Below, one piece after another: positions 51,733 through 60,737 of a DNA stretch of 64,000 nucleotides; within the stretch, counting starts at the first letter, position 1; every line of letters starts with the position of its first letter. Under the pieces are notes generated by a model that saw nothing but the letters and a program-made list of their open reading frames with translations, made no database searches and was not told the origin of the DNA. Source of the DNA: an uncultured Muribaculaceae bacterium (GTDB lineage Bacteria > Bacteroidota > Bacteroidia > Bacteroidales > Muribaculaceae); NCBI GenBank assembly GCA_958436175.1, contig CAUBJF010000002.1, positions 1 through 64,000 on the forward strand. The letters are read 5' to 3'. Position numbers and translations under genes: made by a program.

Positions 51733-52953
51733 ATGAAAAAGTTCTGTATTTTCGCTCTTGGCCTGGCAACCGCTGTTGCCGCCAGCGCTCAGCTCAACGT
51801 CGTAAAAGACGCTGAACGCGCAATGAAGGGTGGCGATGAAGCTAAGAAGGTAGTCGAAATCATTACTCCGGCCTTCAGCAACCCCGAAACATCGCAGCTT
51901 GCCCAGACTTACTACATCCCCGGCAAGGCATCCTTCAACGAATATGACAAACTTCTTGGTCTCAAACAGTTCAACAAGCTCAAAGCAGGCGACGATGTCA
52001 AGATGAGCAAACTGCTTCTCCAGGGTTACGATATGTTCATGAAAGCTTTTCCTCTCGACAGCGTTCCCGATGCCAAGGGAAAGGTTAAGCCCAAATACAG
52101 TAAGGACATGGTGAGTCTTCTCGCCGGTCACTTCACGGACTATACCAACGCCGGTGCCGAGCTCTTCAACAACAAGGACTATGCCGGCGCATACGAAGCT
52201 TGGGCTATCTTCGAGACTCTTCCCAATATCCCGGCTGTGCGCAGCAAGATTACCAACATGCCGAACGATACTATCTTCGGTGAAATAGCTTTCAACCAGG
52301 CTCTCGCAGCATGGCAGGACAACAAGCTCGACAAAGCCCTCGATGCTTTCCTGAACGCCAAGTCGAAAGGCTACAACAAGAAGCAGCTCTACGACTATGC
52401 AATTGCTGTTGCATCCGGCGACAAGAACAATGAAGCCGTCCTCGCTCTTGCCAAGGAAGCTCTGCCCCTCTATGGCAACGAAGACCCAATGTACATGGCT
52501 CAGATCGTCAACTACTATCTCCAGAACAAGCAGTACGACGAAGCTTTCGCTATCATCAACGATGCAATCAAATCCGATCCTGACAACGCTCAGTACTACG
52601 TTATCCAAGGTGTCCTCTACGAGAATACAGAAAAGGGTCCCGAAGCAACGGCTGCATATAAGAAGGCTTACGAGATGGATGCCAAGAACGCACAGGCCGC
52701 TTATAACTATGGCCGCCGTCTTTGTGAAGAAGCTTACGCTCTCAATGACCAGGCTCCAACCACACAGGCTGAGTACACCGAATTCTTCAACACCAAGATT
52801 CAGCCTCTCTTCCTTCAGGCAGCCGATATCCTCGAACAGGCTTATACTCTCGACAACGAGAACATGGATGTCCTCAAATATCTTGAGAACGTCTACTATA
52901 ACCTCCACGACGAAGCCAAGCTGAAAGACGTGCAGGAACGTATGAAATATTGA
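51733..52953 (+). CDS. periplasmic TPR-repeat protein (406 aa)
   Basis: A signal peptide (MKKFCIFALGLATAVAASAQ) precedes about eight TPR-like helix pairs spread over residues 25-400, for example QAALAWQDNKLDKALDAF-type and IVNYYLQNKQYDEAFAI-type repeats. A Pro/Thr-rich break at about 335-345 separates the last repeats. No enzyme motif is present. It follows gyrA by 21 nt and is ended by a strong terminator at 52978, so gyrA and this gene probably share a transcript. A similar gene often follows gyrA in Bacteroidales. Confidence 0.82.
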   Translation: MKKFCIFALGLATAVAASAQLNVVKDAERAMKGGDEAKKVVEIITPAFSNPETSQLAQTYYIPGKASFNEYDKLLGLKQFNKLKAGDDVKMSKLLLQGYDMFMKAFPLDSVPDAKGKVKPKYSKDMVSLLAGHFTDYTNAGAELFNNKDYAGAYEAWAIFETLPNIPAVRSKITNMPNDTIFGEIAFNQALAAWQDNKLDKALDAFLNAKSKGYNKKQLYDYAIAVASGDKNNEAVLALAKEALPLYGNEDPMYMAQIVNYYLQNKQYDEAFAIINDAIKSDPDNAQYYVIQGVLYENTEKGPEATAAYKKAYEMDAKNAQAAYNYGRRLCEEAYALNDQAPTTQAEYTEFFNTKIQPLFLQAADILEQAYTLDNENMDVLKYLENVYYNLHDEAKLKDVQERMKY

Positions 52954-52977
52954 TACAGACCAAGACTATCAACCTAT

Positions 52978-53006
52978 AGGCCGGCCCTTTGCGGCCGGCC
53001 TTTTTC
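52978..53006 (+). terminator. intrinsic terminator after the gyrA operon
   Basis: A 9-bp GC-rich perfect stem (52978-52986 with 52993-53001), a 6-nt loop and a T5 tail lie 25 nt after the stop. Confidence 0.9.
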
Positions 53007-53013
53007 CTATCAT

Positions 53014-53565
53014 ATGACTAAGACTGAGACACAATTCGACAATGCCCTCGCTCTCTGCCGCAAAGTTTTCATCGACAAGCTTCAGGATTACGGCCCATCA
53101 TGGCGCATCATGCGGCCCGAGGCTATCACCGACCAGCTTTTCATAAAGGCCAAGAGGATACGTTCGCTCCAGACCAAGGGCGTTTCGGCAGTAGGCGACG
53201 GCATCCTGACGGAATTCGTCGCAATAGTGAATTACGGTGTAATAGGTATCATTCAGCTGCGCCGTGGATTTGTCGACACCAAGGACATAGACAACGATGA
53301 GGCTGTTGCTCTCTACGACGGTATAGCCCTCGAAGCACGTAACCTTATGCTCCGTAAGAATCACGACTACGATGAGGCATGGAGAGGAATGAGAGTGCTT
53401 TCCTACGTCGACTTCATCCTCACAAAAATTGAAAGAACCAAAGAAATAGAAGACCACAGCGGACGCACGAAAGTGTCGGAAGGAATTGATGCCAACTATT
53501 TCGACATGATAAACTACGCGGTCTTTGGTATCATCAAGCTTACTGATGAAGAAAGCAACTCTTGA
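53014..53565 (+). CDS. DUF1599 protein, internally duplicated (183 aa)
   Basis: The family is annotated as a nucleotide-modification-associated domain, which is only a contextual prediction. The sequence contains two copies of one unit: DYGPSWR at 25-31 and IVNYGVIGII at 71-80 in copy one, DYDEAWR at 118-124 and MINYAVFGII at 165-174 in copy two, offset by 93-94 residues. The fold is probably all-alpha, similar to MazG-like pyrophosphatases, but I see no clear ExxE metal site. The gene begins 7 nt after the previous terminator and overlaps the DoxX-type gene at its 3' end by 20 nt. Confidence 0.8.
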   Translation: MTKTETQFDNALALCRKVFIDKLQDYGPSWRIMRPEAITDQLFIKAKRIRSLQTKGVSAVGDGILTEFVAIVNYGVIGIIQLRRGFVDTKDIDNDEAVALYDGIALEARNLMLRKNHDYDEAWRGMRVLSYVDFILTKIERTKEIEDHSGRTKVSEGIDANYFDMINYAVFGIIKLTDEESNS

Positions 53566-54802
53566 CAGGGTCCGGCTTATGGCTATCGGCATATGGGCGG
53601 TACGAGTTATCGTCGGATGCGTATTCATTGTCTCAGGCTGGGCCAAAGCTATAGATCCCTGGGGATTTGTCATCAAGGTGCGCGACTATCTTGCGGTCTG
53701 GGATATGTCATTGCCTTCCGAGATTGTAGTAACGGCGTGTGTGGCTCTTTCCTGCGTCGAATTCTGCGTAGGTATTCTGGTTGCCACAGGATGTCTTAAA
53801 CGTCTGTCGGTATGGGCAGCCACGGCTATGATGGCATTTATGCTGCCCCTGACGGTCTATATCGCGATATTCGACCCGGTCAGCGACTGCGGTTGTTTCG
53901 GAGAGTTCGTAGTCATCTCCAACGGTATGACTCTTTTGAAAAACATCGTCATCGTGGGGCTGCTTGTTTTCCTCATTATCTATAATAGAAAAATACGTGG
54001 GTTGTTCCCGGCTCCAATACAATGGATTGTTGTTACTGTCTCCCTGGCTTTCCCTCTCTACCTCGCATTTGTAGGTTATAATGTGCAGCCTTTGGTCGAT
54101 TTTAGACCCTACCGAACAGGCACGGCTATCTTTTCGCCTGACGATGAAGAAGGCAGTCAGACAGATGAGTTTATTTATGAGAAGGAAGGCAGGCGCGAAA
54201 CTTTCACCCTCGATAATCTTCCCGACAGTACATGGACCTTTATCGATATGATATCCGGCGGAAAGGAATCCGGCACCATGGGTGTCTACGACAAAGACGG
54301 AGAAGATGTATCCGAGATTCTTGCCGAAAACATGCAGGATATGCTGATTCTCGTTATTCCTGATCCCAATCTCGAATATCTTTCAAGAGCCCACTACGTC
54401 AACCTTCTCTATGACTATGCGAGCCGACACGATACGAAGATGATAGCCATACTTGGTAATAACGGCGACGGTTTCGAGGAATGGAAGGAATGGACACGTC
54501 CGCGTTTCGATGTATATACAGCCGAAGATACATCTCTCTGGCAGCTCAGTCGCGGAGATGCCTCGCTGGTCTTTGTTCGTGACGGTATTATCAAGTGGAA
54601 GAGGACTTTGTCGTCTCTCGACACTTCCCTGCCACTTTCGACTGTCGAGGGCAATGCGCTCGAGGATATACGTCCCGTCGATGACGGCCGCTACCACCTC
54701 ACGCTTGTCTTGGCATATCTTCTTATACTCGCCGCTACTTATCTTTTGGGCCAGTCGCCCAAAATCCTGAGCCATTTTGTTCGCTCAAAGGCAAAAAAAT
54801 GA
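53546..54802 (+). CDS. BT_3928-type DoxX family membrane protein (418 aa)
   Basis: Residues about 8-165 form four membrane segments of the DoxX/MauE type (RVIVGCVFIVSGWAKAIDPW). A cysteine pair, DCGCFGE at about 115-121, resembles the MauE site that handles disulfides. The rest is a soluble domain with a thioredoxin-like pattern but without CxxC, then a last membrane span. This is the BT_3928 family. It may supply reducing power to periplasmic proteins (inference). The start is the ATG at 53546, overlapping the DUF1599 gene; the ATG at 53579 is possible. Confidence 0.82.
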   Translation: MKKATLDRVRLMAIGIWAVRVIVGCVFIVSGWAKAIDPWGFVIKVRDYLAVWDMSLPSEIVVTACVALSCVEFCVGILVATGCLKRLSVWAATAMMAFMLPLTVYIAIFDPVSDCGCFGEFVVISNGMTLLKNIVIVGLLVFLIIYNRKIRGLFPAPIQWIVVTVSLAFPLYLAFVGYNVQPLVDFRPYRTGTAIFSPDDEEGSQTDEFIYEKEGRRETFTLDNLPDSTWTFIDMISGGKESGTMGVYDKDGEDVSEILAENMQDMLILVIPDPNLEYLSRAHYVNLLYDYASRHDTKMIAILGNNGDGFEEWKEWTRPRFDVYTAEDTSLWQLSRGDASLVFVRDGIIKWKRTLSSLDTSLPLSTVEGNALEDIRPVDDGRYHLTLVLAYLLILAATYLLGQSPKILSHFVRSKAKK

Positions 54803-54803
54803 T

Positions 54804-54811
54804 TAATTTTG
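54804..54811 (+). promoter_or_regulatory. -7 box of tpiA
   Basis: TAATTTTG begins one base after the previous stop and lies 39 nt before the tpiA ATG at 54851. It suggests that tpiA can be transcribed on its own. Confidence 0.5.
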
Positions 54812-54850
54812 CAGACTGAAAATTTCTAAACAATAAAACACCATACAACA

Positions 54851-55606
54851 ATGAGAAAGAACATAGTTGCTGGCAACTGGAAAATGAACACCACTGTACC
54901 CGAAGGTGTCACCCTTGCCAAGGAAGTCAGCGAAGCCCTCAAAGGTTTCAAAGCTAATTGTGATGTTATCATCTGCGTTCCCTTTACCCACCTCTGCCCC
55001 GTGGCCGGTGTAATCGACGGCAACGTTCTCGGTCTCGGTGCTGAAAACTGCGCTGACCATGCCAAGGGTGCCTATACAGGCGAAGTCTCCGCTGCTATGG
55101 TTGCATCGACAGGTGCACAATATGTCATCCTCGGACACAGCGAACGTCGCCAGTACTATGGCGAAACAGCTGAGACTCTTCGCGAAAAAGTAGCTCTCGC
55201 CCTTGCCAATAACCTCAAGCCTATCTTCTGTGTAGGCGAAGTCCTTGCAGAACGTGAAAACGGAACATACAACGATGTTGTAAAGGCTCAGATTGTCGAC
55301 GGACTCTTCAATCTCAGCGCAGAAGACTTCGGCAAAATCATCCTCGCTTACGAACCCGTATGGGCCATCGGTACAGGCAAGACCGCTACTGCCGACCAGG
55401 CAGAAGACATGCACGCTCACATCCGCAGCGTCATCGCTGAAAAGTACGGTAAGGAAGTCGCCGACAATACTTCAATCCTCTATGGTGGCAGCTGCAAGCC
55501 CACTAACGCTGCCGAACTCTTCGCAAAGCCAGACGTTGACGGTGGCCTCATCGGGGGCGCAGCGCTCAAATGCGAAGACTTCATGGGTATCGTCAAGGCT
55601 TTCTAA
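54851..55606 (+). CDS. tpiA: triosephosphate isomerase
   Basis: It interconverts dihydroxyacetone phosphate and glyceraldehyde 3-phosphate in glycolysis. The catalytic residues are in place: K11 in GNWKMN, His in LGHSERR and Glu in AYEPVWAIGTG. The phosphate loop GGSCKPTN is also present. The length of 251 residues is normal. It starts a run continuing with the SPOR protein (44 nt) and folE. Confidence 0.98.
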   Translation: MRKNIVAGNWKMNTTVPEGVTLAKEVSEALKGFKANCDVIICVPFTHLCPVAGVIDGNVLGLGAENCADHAKGAYTGEVSAAMVASTGAQYVILGHSERRQYYGETAETLREKVALALANNLKPIFCVGEVLAERENGTYNDVVKAQIVDGLFNLSAEDFGKIILAYEPVWAIGTGKTATADQAEDMHAHIRSVIAEKYGKEVADNTSILYGGSCKPTNAAELFAKPDVDGGLIGGAALKCEDFMGIVKAF

Positions 55607-55650
55607 TAAAGCTCGCATATAATCTCTCCCTCCGACACCCTTCAGACAGG

Positions 55651-56142
55651 ATGAACAAATATTTGATAACACTATCGGCATTCGTTCTCGCATGGCTGCC
55701 CGCCAAGGCGGCCATCGGGGACGGACAGACCGATTCCATAGCCTCGATAGTAGAAGCTATCAACCAGTCAGGAACGATAACGGTACGTCAGTCGCCGGTG
55801 CTCGATTCGTTAGTTGCACGTCATTCGGTGCCGCAGGTTGACGAGCAAGGAGTACGGACAGTAGTGGCACCCACAACACGTTCGGGCTACCGTGTCCAGG
55901 TGTTCGACGACAACAATCCGCGCTTCGCTGCAAGTCAGGCAAAGGCCCGGCAGGCACAGATGGAGTCTGCGTTCCCACAGTACCGGACATATATTTCCTT
56001 CAATTCGCCATATTGGCGCGTCAAGTTGGGCGACTTTCGCACACGAGCCGAGGCCGAGAGCGTACTTGAGGAAATTCGTTCGGCTTATCCTTCGCTTTCA
56101 GGCTATCTGCGTATCGTACGCGACAAAATCAATATCGAGTGA
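55651..56142 (+). CDS. SPOR-domain protein (163 aa)
   Basis: The start at 55651 begins a signal peptide (MNKYLITLSAFVLAWLPAKA); upstream in-frame starts lie inside tpiA. The C-terminal SPOR domain (about residues 85-163) shows GYRVQVFDDNN, the paired strand YWRVKLGDFRTRAEAESVLE and the final strand. SPOR domains bind denuded peptidoglycan glycans at the division site. It may help in septal wall processing, though proteins this small in Bacteroidales are otherwise uncharacterised. The stop overlaps the folE start by one base. Confidence 0.88.
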   Translation: MNKYLITLSAFVLAWLPAKAAIGDGQTDSIASIVEAINQSGTITVRQSPVLDSLVARHSVPQVDEQGVRTVVAPTTRSGYRVQVFDDNNPRFAASQAKARQAQMESAFPQYRTYISFNSPYWRVKLGDFRTRAEAESVLEEIRSAYPSLSGYLRIVRDKINIE

Positions 56143-56717
56143 TGGAAGGAAAATCCGAAGATACAAGAGTAGACCGGATTGCGGACCACATCGAGAGTAT
56201 TCTTAAGATTCTCGGGGAAGATACTTCCAGAGAAGGACTTGTCAAGACTCCTCGTCGTGCCGCAAAAGCTTTACTATATCTTACTTCCGGTTATGGCAAA
56301 GACCCGGAGGAGACTATACGGCAGGCTGTGTTCACAAACGAAGGCTCGCAGCTCGTCGTTGTCCGTGACATAGAGTTCTATTCTTTGTGTGAGCATCATG
56401 TGCTACCTTTCTTCGGAAAAGTTTCAATCGGGTACATCCCTGGAGATAAAATAGTGGGACTCAGTAAGGTAGCACGTCTTGTCGAGGTATTCGCACGCCG
56501 ACTCCAGATACAGGAACGTCTCACGGCCCAGCTCGCCGATTCATTGCTCAAGTCCTTAGGAGCCAAGGGGGTGATTGTCCTCTGTTCGGGAGAACATATG
56601 TGCATGAAGATGAGAGGTGTCGAAAAGCAGCACTCCGCCACTACCACGATGCACTACAACGGTGTCTTTGCCAGCGACCCGTCGTTGAGGGCAGAGTTCC
56701 TTGCGGCCATACGTTGA
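56142..56717 (+). CDS. folE: GTP cyclohydrolase I
   Basis: It makes 7,8-dihydroneopterin triphosphate, the first step of folate (and tetrahydrobiopterin-type) synthesis. The zinc ligands C83, H86 and C154 (SLCEHHVLPF and GEHMCMKMRGV) match C110, H113 and C181 of the E. coli enzyme. The ATG at 56142 sits in the TGATG junction with the SPOR gene; the GTG three bases upstream is less likely. The length of 191 residues is normal for FolE type IA. It is convergent with the helicase gene, with only 4 nt between stops. Confidence 0.96.
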   Translation: MEGKSEDTRVDRIADHIESILKILGEDTSREGLVKTPRRAAKALLYLTSGYGKDPEETIRQAVFTNEGSQLVVVRDIEFYSLCEHHVLPFFGKVSIGYIPGDKIVGLSKVARLVEVFARRLQIQERLTAQLADSLLKSLGAKGVIVLCSGEHMCMKMRGVEKQHSATTTMHYNGVFASDPSLRAEFLAAIR

Positions 56718-56721
56718 ATTC

Positions 56722-59199
56722 CTAAAGAATCAGGTACTGGGCTGTCAATGCCCGCTGCTCTGTTGGCGATATGCTCTTGAAATGTCTTGATATGGATGAT
56801 ATTACAGCATCCGGCTTGCCACTTATTCCGATGGCAAGCCTTTTTTTTGCTCTCGAACATGCTACATAGAGCCAACGCGCGAAATCCTCGAGAGTATCGT
56901 TACGCCTAATGGCATCGTATATGATAACGTTGTCCATCTCAAGACCTTTCGCTTTGTGGACAGTCATGACTGAGAGCCGCTCTGTCGCGATACCGTTGAT
57001 GAGTAAGTCGGATTCAGTATAGCACAGCATATCATGGAGGTGTCGGAGACACTGTGAACGGAAGTCTTTCTCAACCGATGAATCGACTATTACCTTGTCA
57101 ACCAGTTCCAGGATTTTTTCAAAACGAGGAATCTTGCTGATCAAATCCTTATTTGCGAAATAGTCATGAGCAGTTGCCATCTCTGCGGCCAGAGTACTTC
57201 CGCCATTCTCAAATCTTCCTCTACTTTCGAGCCATAACTCATGATAGCTGTCCTTGAATCGTTGGGCGATACGTGCGATTTTGGCATTGTGCAGGATTTC
57301 ATTCTGAAGATGAGCTTTGTCTTTCGCTTTCCTGTAGAGGACTTTCATAAGTTCGACTGTCGCTGCGACATCATCGCTTGCCACATGACTGTTGATCCCT
57401 TCGAGTCCTAATACATTGATTAGGTCCGCGAGCTTGTGGCTCCACAGACGAGGATAGAGCAGATGTGACAGGGCGAGAGTATCTGTCTGCCGCCTTTTTT
57501 CTGTAATCCATTCAGGGACAAGTAACCTTGTCCGTTTTTCTATATTGCTCCGAAGAATTGAAAGGTCAAACGATAAGTTATGGCCGGCGACGATATCATC
57601 GTTGCCTACGTATTCGAGGAACAGACTAAAACCCTTTTCGGCACTGACCCGCTCTGAGTTCCTGTAGAGCTCAACCATGGGATTGATAAGATTGTTGGAG
57701 AGAAATGGAGGGATTCGTCGTTGTGTGTCGATGATAATGGAGAACTCGGAACCCGGCACAAGCTTACCATTTCGGATTTTGACGGCTGCAATCTGGATTA
57801 TGTCATCTTCGTTAACATTGAGTCCGGTTGTCTCTGTATCGAATACGGTAAATGTACAGTCCGGCTTTTCATAGTTGCGACCGAAGGTCTGGATGTTGGT
57901 CGACGAACCGAAATCGAAGAGTTCGTCGACACCCATGGAGGCGTCGCGAAGGACGGATACAAGCGATTGGGCTCCTGCGAGTGTACGGATACTCCGGGTC
58001 TGGTAAAGGAGCCGCGCCCATTCCTGATATCGGAACGGATTGCTTGTCACGGCTATATGCGACCATATAGTCTTGAACGAGTTTTGCTTGAAGATGTCCC
58101 GACGGCTGACTTTAAAATGCTCGATGCCCTGTCGCTCAAGTTCTTCAGAAATTCTGTCGCTCTCGAAATTGGTGCGTACAAGAATAGCTGTCGTTTTTTC
58201 GGGATGTGCTGTAACATATTGTTTCGCTATTGCAGCAGTCAGTCGCGTAAGTGCATAAGGTTCGCATTGATATGAAACCAAAGAATCTAATTCATATGTC
58301 TCGCAGACAGAATGAGGTAGAATTTCGGAATCTATATCGAGCCAGGTCGAGGCAAGGTCGTTGCACATCTCGACAAGATGTCGGGGCGAGCGGTAATTGC
58401 GTTGAAGGTGGAGTATGTTGCCGTGGCAATGCCTTTTGAGGCCTTCAAGAGCACGTCCGCCTGCTCCGAGGAAGCGGAATATGGCTTGCTGTTCGTCTCC
58501 GAGATATAGAATGGTTCTGTCGATACGTGAAGATACGAGGTCTATAATGGCAAGCTGGAGAGAAGTGAGGTCCTGTACTTCGTCAACCTGCACCCATCGG
58601 TAGCCAGTCATTTTATAGTCCACAGCATTTCGGTCGAGGAGTGCCGTATATGTGGACAATAGGATTCTGTCGAAATCAATAAGCCTGTTGTCTTTTTTGA
58701 ATTTCTCGAAACGCGCCACACGGTCATAGTCTGTCGCAGTCGGGAGTGCTTGCGGACGGCGTATCAGGTTCGCAGGATGTTCCTGCTCTGTCTGGTAGAT
58801 ATATGCCGCGACATCGAGGAAATGCCGTATTTCTTTCTGGAGATGTAAATCCAGAGCCGTCGCCAGAAAGTCCTCGAGGTCTTCTTCGTCAAGTATCGAT
58901 GTATCGGGAGCTATCAGTTCGTTTTCGAAGAGAAAGTGGAGACAGAAGCGGTGGAGATTGCCTATAAACAAGCCTTTGGGCTTTACTCCGAGATACGATA
59001 TTATTCGACTTTCCATCTCCCTCGCGGCACGGTTGGTAAAGGTCAGGCAGAGCATGTCGGAAAAATCCACGCCGTAGACGGCATTTGCCTGAACTACGCG
59101 CTTGGCAAGGATATGTGTCTTGCCGCAGCCCGGACCGGCCAGCAGAAGAGCCGAACCGTTTTGCAGTTCGATAACTCTTTGCTGTAGTTGGTCGGCCAT
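56722..59199 (-). CDS. UvrD/Rep-type helicase with an inserted DEDDh exonuclease (825 aa)
   Basis: An SF1A DNA helicase whose N-terminal half holds Walker A AGPGCGKT (21-28), the DEVQDLT Walker B box, and QQAIFRFLG and RNYRSP motifs. At about 448-625 a DnaQ-like proofreading exonuclease domain is inserted, beginning with D454 in FDTETTGL and continuing with AGHNLSFDL and SHVASDDVAATVELM. The C-terminal 80 residues return to the helicase with MTVHKAKGLEMDNVI and LYVACSRAKKRL. The ATP site, 3'-5' helicase signature and exonuclease acidic residues all appear intact. It presumably unwinds and trims DNA in repair or replication restart. The architecture is uncommon and could also act in defence. 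Confidence 0.85.
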   Translation of the reverse strand: MADQLQQRVIELQNGSALLLAGPGCGKTHILAKRVVQANAVYGVDFSDMLCLTFTNRAAREMESRIISYLGVKPKGLFIGNLHRFCLHFLFENELIAPDTSILDEEDLEDFLATALDLHLQKEIRHFLDVAAYIYQTEQEHPANLIRRPQALPTATDYDRVARFEKFKKDNRLIDFDRILLSTYTALLDRNAVDYKMTGYRWVQVDEVQDLTSLQLAIIDLVSSRIDRTILYLGDEQQAIFRFLGAGGRALEGLKRHCHGNILHLQRNYRSPRHLVEMCNDLASTWLDIDSEILPHSVCETYELDSLVSYQCEPYALTRLTAAIAKQYVTAHPEKTTAILVRTNFESDRISEELERQGIEHFKVSRRDIFKQNSFKTIWSHIAVTSNPFRYQEWARLLYQTRSIRTLAGAQSLVSVLRDASMGVDELFDFGSSTNIQTFGRNYEKPDCTFTVFDTETTGLNVNEDDIIQIAAVKIRNGKLVPGSEFSIIIDTQRRIPPFLSNNLINPMVELYRNSERVSAEKGFSLFLEYVGNDDIVAGHNLSFDLSILRSNIEKRTRLLVPEWITEKRRQTDTLALSHLLYPRLWSHKLADLINVLGLEGINSHVASDDVAATVELMKVLYRKAKDKAHLQNEILHNAKIARIAQRFKDSYHELWLESRGRFENGGSTLAAEMATAHDYFANKDLISKIPRFEKILELVDKVIVDSSVEKDFRSQCLRHLHDMLCYTESDLLINGIATERLSVMTVHKAKGLEMDNVIIYDAIRRNDTLEDFARWLYVACSRAKKRLAIGISGKPDAVISSISRHFKSISPTEQRALTAQYLIL

Positions 59200-59202
59200 A
59201 TT

Positions 59203-59871
59203 TTATTCGTTGATGTAAGGCATCAGTTTGTCGCGCCAGATGATATAACCAGGAGCAAGCAGATGAAGGCCGTCGTTGGTCAGGTCTGTGCGCAGCAGAC
59301 CGTTCTCGTCGGCGAAAAGAGGGTAGAGATCTATCCATGTCACGCCTCTCTGTTTGGCCACTTTCATTAATGCGTCGTTGAGTAGCGGCACTTCCTTTTC
59401 TTTTCCGAAGATGGCTTTATAGCGTCCGAAGCTATTGTTTATGGGTAGGCAGCTTTGAAGATAAATCTTGGTATTGGTAGAGTGCTCCCGTATATAGTCG
59501 ATGATGCGGCATGTCTTTTCTGCTATGGTGTCGGCAGGGAGATTATGGCTGATGTCGTTGATACCCACCATCAGGAACAATTTGGACGATTTACCGCTGA
59601 CGATACTTTCAAGTCGTTCATAAATGCCATCGGCTGTGTCGCCCGATATGCCCCGGTTGATAATGTCAGTGCGATGGAACAGCTCGTTCCACTCGCAACC
59701 GCCCGTCAGGCTGTTTCCAAGGAAGACTATGCTCCCTTCCGGAACACCGAGGGTTTCGAATAGCGAAGCCTTTTGACCGTAGAGTGGTGTCGGTTCCTCA
59801 GCACCGAGTTCGATAGGACAGAAAGCACCTGTCATAGCAATAAGCAACGAGGCGAGGGAGAAACGGAACAT
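59203..59871 (-). CDS. SGNH/GDSL hydrolase, exported (222 aa)
   Basis: After a signal peptide (residues about 1-24) the four SGNH blocks appear: GNSLTGG with nucleophile S54, RGISGDT, GINDISHN and the C-terminal DGLHLLAPGY with the catalytic Asp-His. The fold matches sialate- or acetyl-ester hydrolases and lysophospholipases of this superfamily; the substrate is unknown. It lies 3 nt upstream of the helicase gene start and 2 nt downstream of murQ on the same strand. A role in deacetylating cell-wall or mucin sugars is a plausible inference from that position. Confidence 0.87.
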   Translation of the reverse strand: MFRFSLASLLIAMTGAFCPIELGAEEPTPLYGQKASLFETLGVPEGSIVFLGNSLTGGCEWNELFHRTDIINRGISGDTADGIYERLESIVSGKSSKLFLMVGINDISHNLPADTIAEKTCRIIDYIREHSTNTKIYLQSCLPINNSFGRYKAIFGKEKEVPLLNDALMKVAKQRGVTWIDLYPLFADENGLLRTDLTNDGLHLLAPGYIIWRDKLMPYINE

Positions 59872-59873
59872 AA

Positions 59874-60701
59874 TCAGCCTATGTTTTCGTGTTCACGCCA
59901 AGCGTCGACAGCTTTTTTGACAGAGCCATGCATCAGGAGAAGACGACGTGCTTCGTCATATCCAAGTCCGAGTTCTTCGACTATCATACGTGTACCACGG
60001 TCGACAAGTTTGGCATTGGAAAGCTGCATATTGACCATGCGGTTGCCTTTAACTCGTCCCATTTTTATCATGGTGGCCGTAGTAATCATGTTGCAGACCA
60101 TCTTTTGGGCTGTTCCGCTTTTCATGCGTGAGCTACCGGTGACATATTCAGGACCTACGACGGTCTCTATGGCTATATCGGAGACAGCCGATACGGGTGC
60201 ATCAGGGTTTGATGTTATGGATGCCGTCAGGATACCGTGTTTACGACATTCTTCAAGCGCACCTATGACGTAGGGTGTAGTTCCGGAAGCAGCTATCCCG
60301 ATTACTGTATCTTTGTCGTTGATACCGAATTTTTCAAGTTCGTACCATCCCTGCAGGGGGTCGTCTTCGGCATTCTCTACAGGGTTTCGCAAGGCCGTTT
60401 CTCCTCCGGCGATAATACCGATTACCCATGTAGGCTCCATACCGAATGTAGGAGGGATTTCCGAGGCATCAAGTACGCCAAGGCGACCGGAAGTGCCTGC
60501 TCCGATATAGAATATGCGGCCGCCTCGTTTCATACGCGGAACAATGGCATCCACAAGTTTCTCTATTTCAGGAAGAGCCTTCTCGACAGCAAGAGCTACT
60601 TTCTTATCTTCGCCGTTGATTTCCTGCACGATATCGTGGGCACTTTTCTTTTCCAAGTCATTATAGAGCGAGGGTTGCTCACTGATTTTTACAAACGCCA
60701 T
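59874..60701 (-). CDS. murQ: N-acetylmuramic acid 6-phosphate etherase
   Basis: MurQ removes the lactyl ether from MurNAc-6-phosphate to give GlcNAc-6-phosphate, recycling or salvaging peptidoglycan. The SIS-domain blocks are intact: FYIGAGTSGRLGVLDASEIP, GIAASGTTPYVIGAL and SRMKSGTAQKMVCNMITTA. The length of 275 residues is slightly short but usual for Bacteroidetes. It lies 36 nt downstream of a BadF-type sugar kinase and after a DUF5009 membrane protein, the same order as the murT-murK-murQ cluster described in Tannerella forsythia. Confidence 0.95.
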   Translation of the reverse strand: MAFVKISEQPSLYNDLEKKSAHDIVQEINGEDKKVALAVEKALPEIEKLVDAIVPRMKRGGRIFYIGAGTSGRLGVLDASEIPPTFGMEPTWVIGIIAGGETALRNPVENAEDDPLQGWYELEKFGINDKDTVIGIAASGTTPYVIGALEECRKHGILTASITSNPDAPVSAVSDIAIETVVGPEYVTGSSRMKSGTAQKMVCNMITTATMIKMGRVKGNRMVNMQLSNAKLVDRGTRMIVEELGLGYDEARRLLLMHGSVKKAVDAWREHENIG

Positions 60702-60737
60702 ATTGTATGTGATAATGTTAGTCTGTTTCTTCGAAAT

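Noticed and set aside
51712..52908. 398-residue ORF opposite the TPR gene after gyrA
   Set aside because: The plus-strand frame has a signal peptide and TPR pattern. The minus frame is a hydrophobic Val/Ile-rich shadow of repeated codons.
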